This document shows, one piece after another, positions 49,420 to 58,431 of a stretch of 64,000 nt of DNA. Under the pieces are notes generated by a model. The model did not search any database. It was not told where the DNA came from and saw only the letters and a program-made list of their open reading frames with translations. Origin of the DNA: Chloroflexota bacterium (GTDB taxonomy: Bacteria > Chloroflexota > Anaerolineae > Anaerolineales > Villigracilaceae); contig JABFGC010000001.1 of the NCBI GenBank assembly GCA_013112685.1, forward strand, positions 868,001 through 932,000, in the 5' to 3' direction. Position numbers and translations under genes: made by a program. Each line of letters begins with the position of its first letter. Position 1 is the first letter of the stretch.

Positions 49420-50910
49420 CTAACAGGCATCCTTGATGAATTTGGCGAGGTCTTTTTTCATGGACTTGAGCGACGGCAAATGGATGTACATCATGTGCCC
49501 CGCCTCGTAGTAGCCCATGCTGATGTTCTTGCGCAGGGACTCGTGCAGACCGAGATGGTCGAAGGTGTATTCGGTGGCGAAGTAGGGCGTGCCGAGGTCG
49601 TAGTAGCCGTTGGCGGCGAAAACCTTCATGTATTTGTTGAAGGTCATCGCGGCGCGCAGGGTTTCGGCGACGTTGACGTATTGATTCTCGAAGTAACTGT
49701 ACGACCATTGCCGCCAGACCTTGTCGCTGAGGATTTCATAGGGCGTATCGGTCTCGAATTTGAGTTCGGAGCGGATGTAGTCGTTGAACGCCGCCGTGTA
49801 CGGACCGTTGACCTGCGCGAACAGCGGGTCATATTCGAAGGTCTCGGTGACGCCGAGACGGTCTATGCCGGTGAAGCGGCTGTCGAGACGCCCCACTGTC
49901 AGTCCCCGGTCGCGCAGGAGTTCCTTGAAGAAATGGAAGGTGTGAATGCGCAGGTTGCCGCGTTCGATGAATTCCACGGAGATGCCGGTGAGACGCGAGA
50001 GTTTTTCGGCGATCTTCCTGCGCTCCTCTTTGGAAAGCGACGCGTCCTTCAGCAAGGCGGCGGCGTATTCGCCCAGCGCGAATTCTTCCGACTCTTTGAG
50101 CCAGGTCTTGAGCGGCGTCTTTTTATCCAGTTTGCCGTGATACCAGGCGGTGGCGGTGTAGCCCGGCACGAAGAGGATGTAGGGCAGGTCGTTGTTGAGG
50201 TTGAAATCGAGGGTGGTGAAGTCGAGCACCGTCGAGATGAGCATCAACCCGTTGAGCAGCAAGCCGTGACGGTCTGCCAGGTAGCCGGAGAGACCCGCGG
50301 CGCGAGTCGTCCCGTACGATTCGCCGGCGAGGAATTTCGGCGAGAGCCAGCGGTTGTAGCGCGTGGTGTACAAGCGAATGAAATCGCCCACGGACTCGAT
50401 GTCCTTTTTGAAGGTGTGCCACTCCCTCGATTTTTCGCCTTCCACCGGGCGGCTGAAGCCCGTGCTCATCGGGTCAATGAAGACGAGGTCGGTCTCATCG
50501 AGGATGGAGTATTCGTTGTCGGCGAGTTTGAAGGGCGGTTTGGGCATTTCGCCGTCGTCGGTGAGCACCACGCGGCGCGGACCGAGCACGCCCAGATGCA
50601 GCCACACGGACGAGGAACCGGGTCCGCCGTTGAAGGAGAAGGTGATGGGGCGTTTGGATTTGTCCTTCACGTCGTCCCGGGTGTAGGCGATGAAGAAGAT
50701 TTGCGCGCGCGGCTTTTCCACCTCCGCGTCCTTGTCCTTGTCGTGGATTTCCTCCTTCACGACTATCGTCCCGGCGGTGACGCTGTATTTGATGGTCTTG
50801 CCGCCGATTCTCACTGAATGTTTGGTGGTGATGAGGTTATCCTTGGGCTCCTGCTTTTCCTCTTTCTTTTCTTCTTTTTTGTCTTCGGGTTTTTTGGTTT
50901 CTTCGGGCAT
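49420..50910 (-). CDS. S10 family serine carboxypeptidase-like protein
   Basis: 496 aa. Oxyanion motif SFNGGPGSSSVWLHLG, nucleophile LAGESYGTTRAAG, acid ANGYYDLGTP, His in YEAGHMMYIHLP. Removes C-terminal residues from peptides at acidic to neutral pH. There is no signal peptide; instead a charged N-terminus (about 30 residues rich in Lys and Glu), so it may be cytoplasmic, unusual for S10 enzymes. GAGGAG precedes ATG. Confidence 0.85.
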   Translation of the reverse strand: MPEETKKPEDKKEEKKEEKQEPKDNLITTKHSVRIGGKTIKYSVTAGTIVVKEEIHDKDKDAEVEKPRAQIFFIAYTRDDVKDKSKRPITFSFNGGPGSSSVWLHLGVLGPRRVVLTDDGEMPKPPFKLADNEYSILDETDLVFIDPMSTGFSRPVEGEKSREWHTFKKDIESVGDFIRLYTTRYNRWLSPKFLAGESYGTTRAAGLSGYLADRHGLLLNGLMLISTVLDFTTLDFNLNNDLPYILFVPGYTATAWYHGKLDKKTPLKTWLKESEEFALGEYAAALLKDASLSKEERRKIAEKLSRLTGISVEFIERGNLRIHTFHFFKELLRDRGLTVGRLDSRFTGIDRLGVTETFEYDPLFAQVNGPYTAAFNDYIRSELKFETDTPYEILSDKVWRQWSYSYFENQYVNVAETLRAAMTFNKYMKVFAANGYYDLGTPYFATEYTFDHLGLHESLRKNISMGYYEAGHMMYIHLPSLKSMKKDLAKFIKDAC

Positions 50911-50920
50911 GGTTCACTCC

Positions 50921-51745
50921 TCATTTCGATTTATTTATGATTGCATATACTTCCTTTTTATTCCACCCGCTTTGTTCCGCCAGTTCAGCGGAGATCTCTT
51001 TGGCGGACTTGCCTGCCGCGAGTTCTTTTTTGATCGCTTCGGTGAGTTTTGCTTCTTCCCACCTTTCGCTTTCCTCTTTCCTCTTTCCTTCGACCACCAG
51101 TGTAAACTCTCCGCGCGGTTCCTTCGATTTGAAATGCCTGATCGCGCCGCTGATTTGTCCGCGCCAGTATTCCTCGTACATCTTGGTCATTTCGCGGGCG
51201 ATGCAAATGCGGCGGTCGCCGAGGACGGTTAGCAGGTCTTCGAGGGAGTCGAGCAGGCGGTGCGGGGTTTCCAAAAAAATGAGGGTGTAAGGCAAGTTTG
51301 AGACTTGTCCTGCAAAACTGTGCCGTTCGCTGGATTTATGGGGAAGATAGCCGAGGTATAAAAACGAATCGGTGGGCAAGCCGGAAACGCTCAAAGCGGA
51401 GATGGGAGCCGAAGGTCCGGGGACAGGTCTAACGTCGAAGCCGGAAGCGAGGGCGGCTTGGACCAGTTCGCAGCCGGGGTCGTTGATGGCGGGTGTCCCC
51501 GCATCCGAGACCAGCGCCACATCCCCTTCCGCCAGTTTTTCGAGGATGAAATCCAGCCGGGTCATTTTGTTGTGTTCGTAATAACTGATGACAGGGGTTT
51601 TGATGCCGAAATGGCTGAGCAGTATCCTCGTGTGCCGCGTATCCTCCGCCGCGATCAGAATGGACTCGCTCAGGATGCGCACGCCGCGCGGGCTCATGTC
51701 TTCGAGGTTTCCGATTGGCGTGGCAACGAGATAAAGGGTTCCCAT
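50921..51745 (-). CDS. rsmI: 16S rRNA (cytidine1402-2'-O)-methyltransferase
   Basis: 274 aa. LVATPIGNLEDMSPR, AAEDTRHTRILL, LVSDAGTPAINDPG and VPGPSAPISALSVSGLP are the SAM- and rRNA-binding signatures. Methylates C1402 in the ribosomal P site with RsmH. A C-terminal extension ends KEVYAIINKSK. Confidence 0.93.
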   Translation of the reverse strand: MGTLYLVATPIGNLEDMSPRGVRILSESILIAAEDTRHTRILLSHFGIKTPVISYYEHNKMTRLDFILEKLAEGDVALVSDAGTPAINDPGCELVQAALASGFDVRPVPGPSAPISALSVSGLPTDSFLYLGYLPHKSSERHSFAGQVSNLPYTLIFLETPHRLLDSLEDLLTVLGDRRICIAREMTKMYEEYWRGQISGAIRHFKSKEPRGEFTLVVEGKRKEESERWEEAKLTEAIKKELAAGKSAKEISAELAEQSGWNKKEVYAIINKSK

Positions 51746-51805
51746 TGCGTTATTGTATCATCCCGCCTGTGGAAAGAAAATCGGGCGCGTCATGCGCCCG
51801 ATCCA

Positions 51806-53245
51806 TTAGCCGCCGCAGCCTTTTAGTTTTATTTCGATGATCCGGCAGCCCGCCTCTTCGGGCGGCAGAGGGACACAGCATTGATTCCCGGCATTGTAGG
51901 TTGAGTCCGGCGCGCATCGGGCGAGTTCTTCGCTGGAGAGTTCGGGCAGTTTGCAGACCTTGAGCTGGATGACGGAAAAACTGGGTCCCGTGCAGGAAAG
52001 AACCTGCTCGCCGTTCTTGACTGCCTCCACGCGGCATTTTGCGCCATCCGTGTTCAGCACCTCGAAGGTCGCGGTTTCTTCGAGCAGCGCGTTGGCATAA
52101 GGGATTTTTTGAACGCAGTAGTTGTCGGTTTCCCTGCCTGCGGGAGTGGGGAAAGCCACTTCGGCAGGGCAAGCCGGCGCAAAGACCGGGGAAGTTGGCA
52201 GGACCTCGGTGTTCGTCGGCAGTGGGGTAGGCTCGACCATGGCTGTAGGGAGCGGGGTGGGCGTGGCAGGCGGGATGAGCTGGTTGCGCAGGAGGAAGAA
52301 ACCGATGACAGCGACCACAAGCACGACCCCAGCCACCATGAAACCGGTCTGACTGCGGGATAACTGCATGGTCTGCGTGCGCGGACGCGAACCAATGCCG
52401 CTGTTCGTGCCGAAGGTCAGGTTGCCTTCCGTTCCAAACGCGATTCGATTGAGGACTTTGGCAAGTTCGATAGTGTTGGGGAAGCGCTGGTTCTTGTCCT
52501 TTGCCATCGCGGTCTTGATGAGGGCGTCCACGTCGGGGGGCAGGTCCGGCTGGGTTTTCAAGATTTCCGGCACGGGTTCGGTGATGTGCTTGACTACCAC
52601 GCCCATGGGCGTATCTGCGCTGTAGGGCTGGTGACCGCTCAACATCTGGTAGACGATCACGCCCAAGCCGTAGACGTCGCTGCGCAGGTCAATTTCCAAG
52701 CCCTGCGCCTGTTCGGGACTCATGTAAGCGGGCGTGCCGATCACGCCGGAGCCGGTGAGGCTGCTGGTGGATTCGGTCAACTTGGCAACGCCGAAATCCG
52801 AGATGAACGGGTCGCCGTTGTCGTCGAAGAGCACATTGTCGGGTTTCAGGTCGCGGTGAATGATGCCCTTGCGGTGGGCGTAGGCGAGCCCCTGGGCGAT
52901 CTTTTCCACGATGCGCGCAGTATCCTGAATGGAGATGCTGCCCTGCTCGATCAGGTCCGAGAGCGAGCCGCCCGGCATGTACCGCATCACGAAGTAGGGC
53001 TGTCCATCCTCGTCTCCCACGTCGTAGACCGGCACAATGGAGGGATGTTCCAGCGAGGCGACCATTTTGATCTCGCGCTCGAAGCGCGAATGGAATTGCG
53101 GGTCGTGAAGCATCTCGCGCGGCAGCACCTTGATCGCGACCTCGCGCTCGAAGTTGGGGTCGAACGCGCGATACACGGTCGCCATTCCGCCGCGGCCCAG
53201 TTCCGACTTGATTACGTAACGCCCTATCTTTTCAGGAATCGCCAT
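51806..53245 (-). CDS. membrane-anchored Ser/Thr protein kinase
   Basis: 479 aa. Kinase: GRGGMATVYRAFD (P-loop), AIKVLP (Lys), HRDLKPDNVLF (catalytic Asp), SDFGVAKL, GTPAYMSPEQ. One helix VAGVVLVVAVIGFFLL (about residue 310), then a Thr/Pro linker and an outer domain of about 110 residues with eight or more Cys, no PASTA repeats. Signal sensed unknown. ATG 53245 chosen by alignment to the kinase start. Confidence 0.88.
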   Translation of the reverse strand: MAIPEKIGRYVIKSELGRGGMATVYRAFDPNFEREVAIKVLPREMLHDPQFHSRFEREIKMVASLEHPSIVPVYDVGDEDGQPYFVMRYMPGGSLSDLIEQGSISIQDTARIVEKIAQGLAYAHRKGIIHRDLKPDNVLFDDNGDPFISDFGVAKLTESTSSLTGSGVIGTPAYMSPEQAQGLEIDLRSDVYGLGVIVYQMLSGHQPYSADTPMGVVVKHITEPVPEILKTQPDLPPDVDALIKTAMAKDKNQRFPNTIELAKVLNRIAFGTEGNLTFGTNSGIGSRPRTQTMQLSRSQTGFMVAGVVLVVAVIGFFLLRNQLIPPATPTPLPTAMVEPTPLPTNTEVLPTSPVFAPACPAEVAFPTPAGRETDNYCVQKIPYANALLEETATFEVLNTDGAKCRVEAVKNGEQVLSCTGPSFSVIQLKVCKLPELSSEELARCAPDSTYNAGNQCCVPLPPEEAGCRIIEIKLKGCGG

Positions 53246-53339
53246 GCGGCAAGTATAAACCAGCCGAATTGATGGCGCAAGCAAAACAACGGACTGCAAT
53301 GCTTTTGATGTCCCACCAATGGGACGGCTCGCTCCGCGC

Positions 53340-53963
53340 TCAGCGGCTGTTGCCCAGCGACTCGTAAGTCTGCAACAAGCTGATCAGGATGCCGTCGGTA
53401 AACCTGTGAATCTTCGAATACATCTGCGACGACTGCGAAGCCGGGACGTTCGCCTCCCCGCACACCTTGACCACCGATTCGATCAGCGTATCGCGGAAGA
53501 ACAGGAACGCCTTCGCCGCATCCACGTAACTGAGGTTATACCGCCGCGCGCGCGAGGCATATTCATACCCGATGGCATACGCCTCCGAGGCGCCCTCCTC
53601 ATCGTCGGCGGCGATGTAATTCATCAAGCCGTGGAACAGCGACCGCGAACTCATGCGGTATTGCATCCTTGCCTGGCTGTCCAGTTTTTGATACCAGGAT
53701 TCCGCCTCCAGGCTTCCGTCCGAGATGTGCATGCGGACGTTTCGGATGACTTCCTGCATCATGCTTTCGGGCTTGAGCGCCTCCAGCCTGGACTTGGAGT
53801 TGGTCTGCGCCCAGAGGGAGATTTCACTACGCTTATAGCGGCGGTGTCCGCCCTGTGTCTTGTGCACCGGCAGGATGCCCTTATCGGACCAAAGCCGCAC
53901 CGTGCTGGGATGCACGCCCAGCAGTTCGGCGGCGTCGCTGAGGGAAAGCCATTCGTCGGTCAT
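53340..53963 (-). CDS. MerR-like transcriptional regulator with helical sensor domain
   Basis: 207 aa. Helix-turn-helix WLSLSDAAELLGVHPSTVRLWSDKG and wing HKTQGGHRRYKRSEI at the N-terminus; the rest is helical (residues 75-200), with KAFLFFRDTLIESVVKVCG, reminiscent of RsbR-type or globin-like sensor domains. Encoded 11 bp after the PucC-like transporter, hence probably its regulator. Confidence 0.7.
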   Translation of the reverse strand: MTDEWLSLSDAAELLGVHPSTVRLWSDKGILPVHKTQGGHRRYKRSEISLWAQTNSKSRLEALKPESMMQEVIRNVRMHISDGSLEAESWYQKLDSQARMQYRMSSRSLFHGLMNYIAADDEEGASEAYAIGYEYASRARRYNLSYVDAAKAFLFFRDTLIESVVKVCGEANVPASQSSQMYSKIHRFTDGILISLLQTYESLGNSR

Positions 53964-53974
53964 GGGTCGTTTGG

Positions 53975-55291
53975 TTACTCTGCTGCCAGGGCAACCCTCT
54001 CCGCAAAGGATGGTTCCTCCGCGCTCCTGCGGAAGGAGCCAACGTCAATGCGGTGGAGCATCACGGCGGCGGCAAACAGCATGAGCGCTTCGAGACTGAA
54101 CACAACCAGGTAGCCGCTCAGGGGACTGCCCGTCAACTGGGTTGCCAGGTCCGCCACCACGCCTGCCATGAGCAAGCCGACCAGCCGCGAAAGCCCGTTC
54201 GAGAAGCCCCACGCGCCGATGTACAAGCCGACCTTTTCCGGCACGGTCAGGTCGAACATGAGGGAAAGGTTGGCGACGGTGGAAATGCCCGTGCCAAAGC
54301 CGAGCAGGGTGATGCCGGCGTAAAAGGCGTTCAGGCTCCCGGTCACGCCGCTCAGGACGATGGTCAAAAAACCGAGCAAGGCGCCCAGGTTGCCGCTCTG
54401 GGCGAGATATTTCTTTTTGATGCGCCCTTCGAGCACGCCCGCCGCGATGAACGCGATCAGGGTGAACGCACTGCTGATGGAAATGATGCGCGAGGTCTGT
54501 TCGAGGGTCATGCCGAAGGCTTGCGCGCCGAAGGGTTCGAGCAGCACGTCCTGCCCAAGCAGAGCGGCGAGCAGCAGCAGCAGGTAGACGAAGAAAATTT
54601 TGGCAACCGGGTTGGCGGTGATGGCGGAGGTCATTTCGCGCACGGTGTAGTTTTCCGCCCTTCTCGTTTCCCCGGAAAGATGGGGGGAGGAAATCGAGCG
54701 TGGTTCCAACTTGAAGAGGCCGAGCAAGCCCAACGTCAGGGCGGAGGCGGCGACGATGACGAACGCGCGCTGGAGCAGGTCGGGGTCGTACGTCGTCACC
54801 ATGCGGCTCAGGCTGATTCCCGTCGCAATCAAACCAAAAACCATGGCGGTGAACATCGTCGCCACCGTTTTGCCGCGTCCCTGCTCGCCGGAGAGTTCGG
54901 AGGCAAGCGAGAGATAGGAAACGGCGGAAAGGTTGTAGCCCATGCCCCATGCGCCGAAGGCAAGGATGCCCATGACAATTCCCAGCGTAAAGTTTTCGCT
55001 GAAAAGCACCGCAACCTGCGGCGCGACCGCCACGCCCAGCACGCACAGCAACAGACCGGCAAGGATGTAGGGCGAACGCCGGTAGCCCCGGATCGGGTAC
55101 CGGTCTGAGAACGAACCGATGGCAACCTGGATGGGCGCGAGCAAGTAAGGGAAGATGGCAAGCATCGTGAAGAGGGTTTTGGAAATGCCGAGGTCGAAGA
55201 TCATCACGCGGTTGAGGGTGCTGTTGATGGGCACGAGCGTCATGGCGACGGCAGTGTGAATGAGGGCGAGTTGAAGGCGTTTGATGCGCAT
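53975..55291 (-). CDS. MFS transporter of the PucC/BCH family
   Basis: 438 aa, 12 helices. HTAVAMTLVPINSTLNRVMI, LAPIQVAIGSFSDRYPIRGYRRSPYI and FGLIATGISLSRM match PucC-type proteins that help assemble light-harvesting complexes or move (bacterio)chlorophylls. No photosynthesis gene lies in this window, so a relic, a porphyrin/tetrapyrrole transporter or a phototrophic ancestor are options. ATG 55291 starts directly at the octamer repeats. Confidence 0.75.
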   Translation of the reverse strand: MRIKRLQLALIHTAVAMTLVPINSTLNRVMIFDLGISKTLFTMLAIFPYLLAPIQVAIGSFSDRYPIRGYRRSPYILAGLLLCVLGVAVAPQVAVLFSENFTLGIVMGILAFGAWGMGYNLSAVSYLSLASELSGEQGRGKTVATMFTAMVFGLIATGISLSRMVTTYDPDLLQRAFVIVAASALTLGLLGLFKLEPRSISSPHLSGETRRAENYTVREMTSAITANPVAKIFFVYLLLLLAALLGQDVLLEPFGAQAFGMTLEQTSRIISISSAFTLIAFIAAGVLEGRIKKKYLAQSGNLGALLGFLTIVLSGVTGSLNAFYAGITLLGFGTGISTVANLSLMFDLTVPEKVGLYIGAWGFSNGLSRLVGLLMAGVVADLATQLTGSPLSGYLVVFSLEALMLFAAAVMLHRIDVGSFRRSAEEPSFAERVALAAE

Positions 55292-55295
55292 GGGG

Positions 55296-55351
55296 TAGTT
55301 GGGTAGTTGAGTAGTTAGGTGGTTGAGTAGTTTGGTAGTTGGGCGGTTTTG
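55296..55351. repeat. octamer tandem repeats, seven units
   Basis: TAGTT, TAGTT, TAGTT, TGGTT, TAGTT, TAGTT, CGGTT start at 55296 and every 8 bp after, with three variable bases between. Same family and period as 17402-17527; here upstream of the PucC-like gene. Confidence 0.85.
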
Positions 55352-55463
55352 ACTTGTGTGGAGCAAAAATTGTACTTTTCGGGACAGAAAGCGCAATGTA
55401 GATTTGCATAGAATTTTACTAGAGGTTTATGAGCAGTTTCGACTCTCGGCTCAGTGCGTGAAA

Positions 55464-55487
55464 AATCCCTGCCGCCGGGCAGGGATT
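55464..55487. terminator. hairpin after fbpC
   Basis: AATCCCTGCC (55464-55473), GCCG, GGCAGGGATT (55478-55487). Lies just downstream of fbpC on the minus strand; followed there by TTTTTCACGC, so it can act as a terminator. Confidence 0.7.
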
Positions 55488-55510
55488 CTCGAAGCAGTTC
55501 AACTGCGCTT

Positions 55511-56551
55511 TTATCTCGCAAACACATTCAGTGGGTGTTCCGCGCGGATGTATGCCTGCACGCGCGAACCGACCGGCAGGATGCGGGTGTGATCGGTGAA
55601 GGCGTGCAGGATTTGTCCAGAGTCGAGGCGCAGGCGGTAGAGGTTGAAAGCGCCGCGGAAGAAGCGGCCCACGATCACGCTGTTGCCGCCGCCGTCCACG
55701 GTGAAGTCCACGTCGTCGGCGCGGAGAGATAGTTCAACGAGCGTGGAGGCGGGGAATCCGGCATCCTGTTTGACCAGCCCGATATCGGTTTGAATTCCGC
55801 CCGGCACAACCCTGCCTTTGAGAAAGTCGCTGTCGCCCATGAACTCCGCCACAAAGCGCGTGGCGGAGTCGTGGAAGATCTCCTCCGGCGCGCCAATCTG
55901 CTCGAGGCGTCCCTTTTGCAGGACGGCAAGACGATCTCCCATGTAAAGCGCCTCGTCCTGGTCGTGCGTGACGAAGATGACCGTCGCCTGCATGGTCTTC
56001 AAAATGGAACGCACATGCTCGCGGACGGCGACTCTCAAATCCGCATCGAGACTGCTGAACGGTTCATCCATGAGGACGAGCACGGGCTTGGGAGCCAGCG
56101 CGCGCGCCAACGCCACACGCTGGCGCTCCCCGCCGGAAAGTTCATGCGGGTAGCGCTTCGAGAACGAAAGCAGCCCCACCATGTGGAGCGTCTCACCGGC
56201 GATGGTGCGAATCTCCGCCTGGCTTTTTCCGCGCAGACCAAAGGCGACGTTGTCGAAGACGGTCAAATGCGGAAAGAGTGCGTGATCCTGAAAGACCATG
56301 CCGATGCCGCGCTTTTCCGGCGGGATAAAGGTCGAGGGAGAAGCGACCAACTGTCCGTTAAGTTTGATCGCGCCGGAGTCGGGGCGTTCCAGACCGGCAA
56401 TCATCCGCAGGGTGGTCGTCTTGCCGCATCCGCTCGGACCAACAAGCGCGAGGATTTCCCCATTGGCAAGTTCAAACGAAATATCGTCCACCGCAGACTG
56501 CGTCGAACCGTTGAATTTCTTGACGAGGTTTCTTACTTCGAGAGTGGTCAT
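55511..56551 (-). CDS. fbpC: ferric iron ABC transporter, ATPase
   Basis: 346 aa. Walker A GPSGCGKTTT, signature LSGGERQRVALARAL, Walker B VLVLMDEPFSS, H-loop VTHDQDEAL; C-terminal TOBE-like regulatory domain. Powers Fe3+ uptake with FbpB and FbpA. The start overlaps fbpB by 4 nt. Confidence 0.9.
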   Translation of the reverse strand: MTTLEVRNLVKKFNGSTQSAVDDISFELANGEILALVGPSGCGKTTTLRMIAGLERPDSGAIKLNGQLVASPSTFIPPEKRGIGMVFQDHALFPHLTVFDNVAFGLRGKSQAEIRTIAGETLHMVGLLSFSKRYPHELSGGERQRVALARALAPKPVLVLMDEPFSSLDADLRVAVREHVRSILKTMQATVIFVTHDQDEALYMGDRLAVLQKGRLEQIGAPEEIFHDSATRFVAEFMGDSDFLKGRVVPGGIQTDIGLVKQDAGFPASTLVELSLRADDVDFTVDGGGNSVIVGRFFRGAFNLYRLRLDSGQILHAFTDHTRILPVGSRVQAYIRAEHPLNVFAR

Positions 56552-58183
56552 CGGAAAATCTGCTCCCTGCGCAGGAGAAAATATAACGGCAGGGCGGACG
56601 CCAAAATCAAAATGAACGCGGCTGGCGCTGCCTGAAGGTAGAAGCCCTCCTCCGCCCATGCCCACACGCGCACGGCAAGCGTATCGAATCCGGCGGGACG
56701 AAGCAGCAACGTGGCAGGCAATTCCTTTAAGGAGGTCAGGAAGACCAGCGAGCCGCCCGCCAAAAGCCCGGGCAGAATCAGCGGAATGGTCACCTGGAAT
56801 ATGGTTTGGATGGACGTCCGCCCCAGCGTGCGAGAGGCTTCTTCGAGGGACGGCGAAAGCTGCCTGAGCGCCGATTCGCTCGCCCGCACCGCCTGCGGCA
56901 TGTGGCGCAGCACGTATGCGATCACCACCACGAACGGTGTGGCGTACAAGAACGGCAATAAACGATTCACCAGCAGGACGAGGCTGAGCGCGATCACCAC
57001 GCCGGGCAACGCATATCCGACCTGACAAAGCCTGGAGATGAATTTCGTGAACGGGTTTGGATACCGCACTGCGAGCAGCGCCACCGGCAGGGACATCGCC
57101 ACTGCGATCACCGCCGCCAGCCCCGAACTCCACAGGCTATTCCACACGTAACTGCCAAACCCCTGCGAGCCGGTGTGAAACACCGCGGACATGGTCTCCG
57201 GGTCGAGGAAGGTCTGCACGCTCCAGACCAGCAGAACGCCCGCAGGCAGGATCAAACTCGCAGTCACCACGCCGAACACCAGCAGGAACGCCGGTATGCG
57301 CCACTTCCCCAGCAGGGTGAGCGGCGCGGGACGCCAGTTGCTTTCCAGTTGTGTGAAGCGCGCCCGTCCCTGCAAGCGCAATTCGCCCCACAGGAACAGG
57401 ATCGCCAGCGTGACGAGAACACTGCTCAGGATCGAAGCCGCCGAACGGTCATACCGACCGGAAAGTTGGATGAAGATCGCCGAGGAAAACGTCTCATAGC
57501 GCGCAGAGCGCCACTGTGCCGTATTCCGCCAGAATATCCAGAGCCACGAGCAGCGCGCCGGCTGTCAGGCCGGGACGAAGCGCGGGCAGGGTCACATGGA
57601 GGAGGGTCTGAAACGGGGTGCGCCCAAAGACGCGCGCGGCTTCTTCGAGCGAAGCATGCAGCGAACGGAACGCCGCTCCGCTCAACAGATAGACATAAGG
57701 ATAAGTGAACAAGGTCAAAATGAACGCCGCGCCCAAAAAACCGAACGGGCTGGGTGTGGGAAGGGGCTGACCGAAGACCTGCTCCAATAATTGGGGCAGG
57801 TACCCGCCGCGAGGACGCAGTAACGCCAAATGGACGATTCCTCCGATGTAGGCGGGTATCGCCAGCGGCATGGCAAGCATCCAGCGCAGGAAGTTCCTGC
57901 CGGGCAGGTCGGTGCGCTCGGTGAACCATGCCATGCTCACGCCGGTGATCAACGCCCCGCCCGTCACCGCGAAGACCAGCAAAAGCGTGTTGCCGAACAA
58001 CTTCCAAATGCGCGCCTGGAATAACCTCAGCCACGCTTCCGTCTCCGCTCCCGCCGCGCGGAGGAAAATGTACGCCAGCGGCACCGCCACAAACAAAGCC
58101 ACCATGCCCGCGGCAATCGCAAGCCGCGGGCTGATGTTGGAGCGCAATTTTTGGTAGTTCAGGTTCGTGCGGGTTAATTCCAT
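56548..58183 (-). CDS. fbpB: ferric iron ABC transporter, permease (frameshifted)
   Basis: 544 aa after correction, about 12 helices in two fused halves, each with an EAA loop (LHASLEEAARVFGRTPFQTLL and LSPSLEEASRTLGRTSIQTIF). One extra base near 57503-57510 breaks the frame after AEYGTVAL; correction continues RYETFSSAIFIQLSGRY. The operon order is fbpA, fbpB, fbpC, but a MITE separates the first two. Confidence 0.88.
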
Positions 58184-58236
58184 TTGGCGTTAGTGCACCA
58201 TTTTAGCAGGGTTTGATAATAGACCGCAGGTCACCG

Positions 58237-58431
58237 ACGATGGAGGGAGCATTCAGATTCTGTAGAATCGTCGTTCAGAACATTTTTCGTTTTTTACCGC
58301 CAAGGACGCCAAGCCGCCATGTTTCTTCTCTATTTCTTGGCGTTCCTGGCGACTTGGCGGTTCATTTTAGATATTTGTGCAGGGTGAATTTTGGGAAAGA
58401 ATCTACAACATTTGAATGCTCCCACGATGGA
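58237..58431. mobile_element. MITE copy 2 (179 bp, 8-bp target duplication)
   Basis: Element 58245-58423 starts GGGAGCATTC and ends GAATGCTCCC; flanked by exact ACGATGGA (58237-58244, 58424-58431). About 93-95% identical to copy 1 over the full length. It landed in a heptamer repeat at the 3' end of fbpA and now supplies the fbpA stop codon. Confidence 0.93.

Noticed and set aside
53310..53325. Short GTCCCA/TGGGAC hairpin after the MerR-like gene
   Set aside because: Only 6 bp, with no T run on either strand, so too weak to call a terminator.
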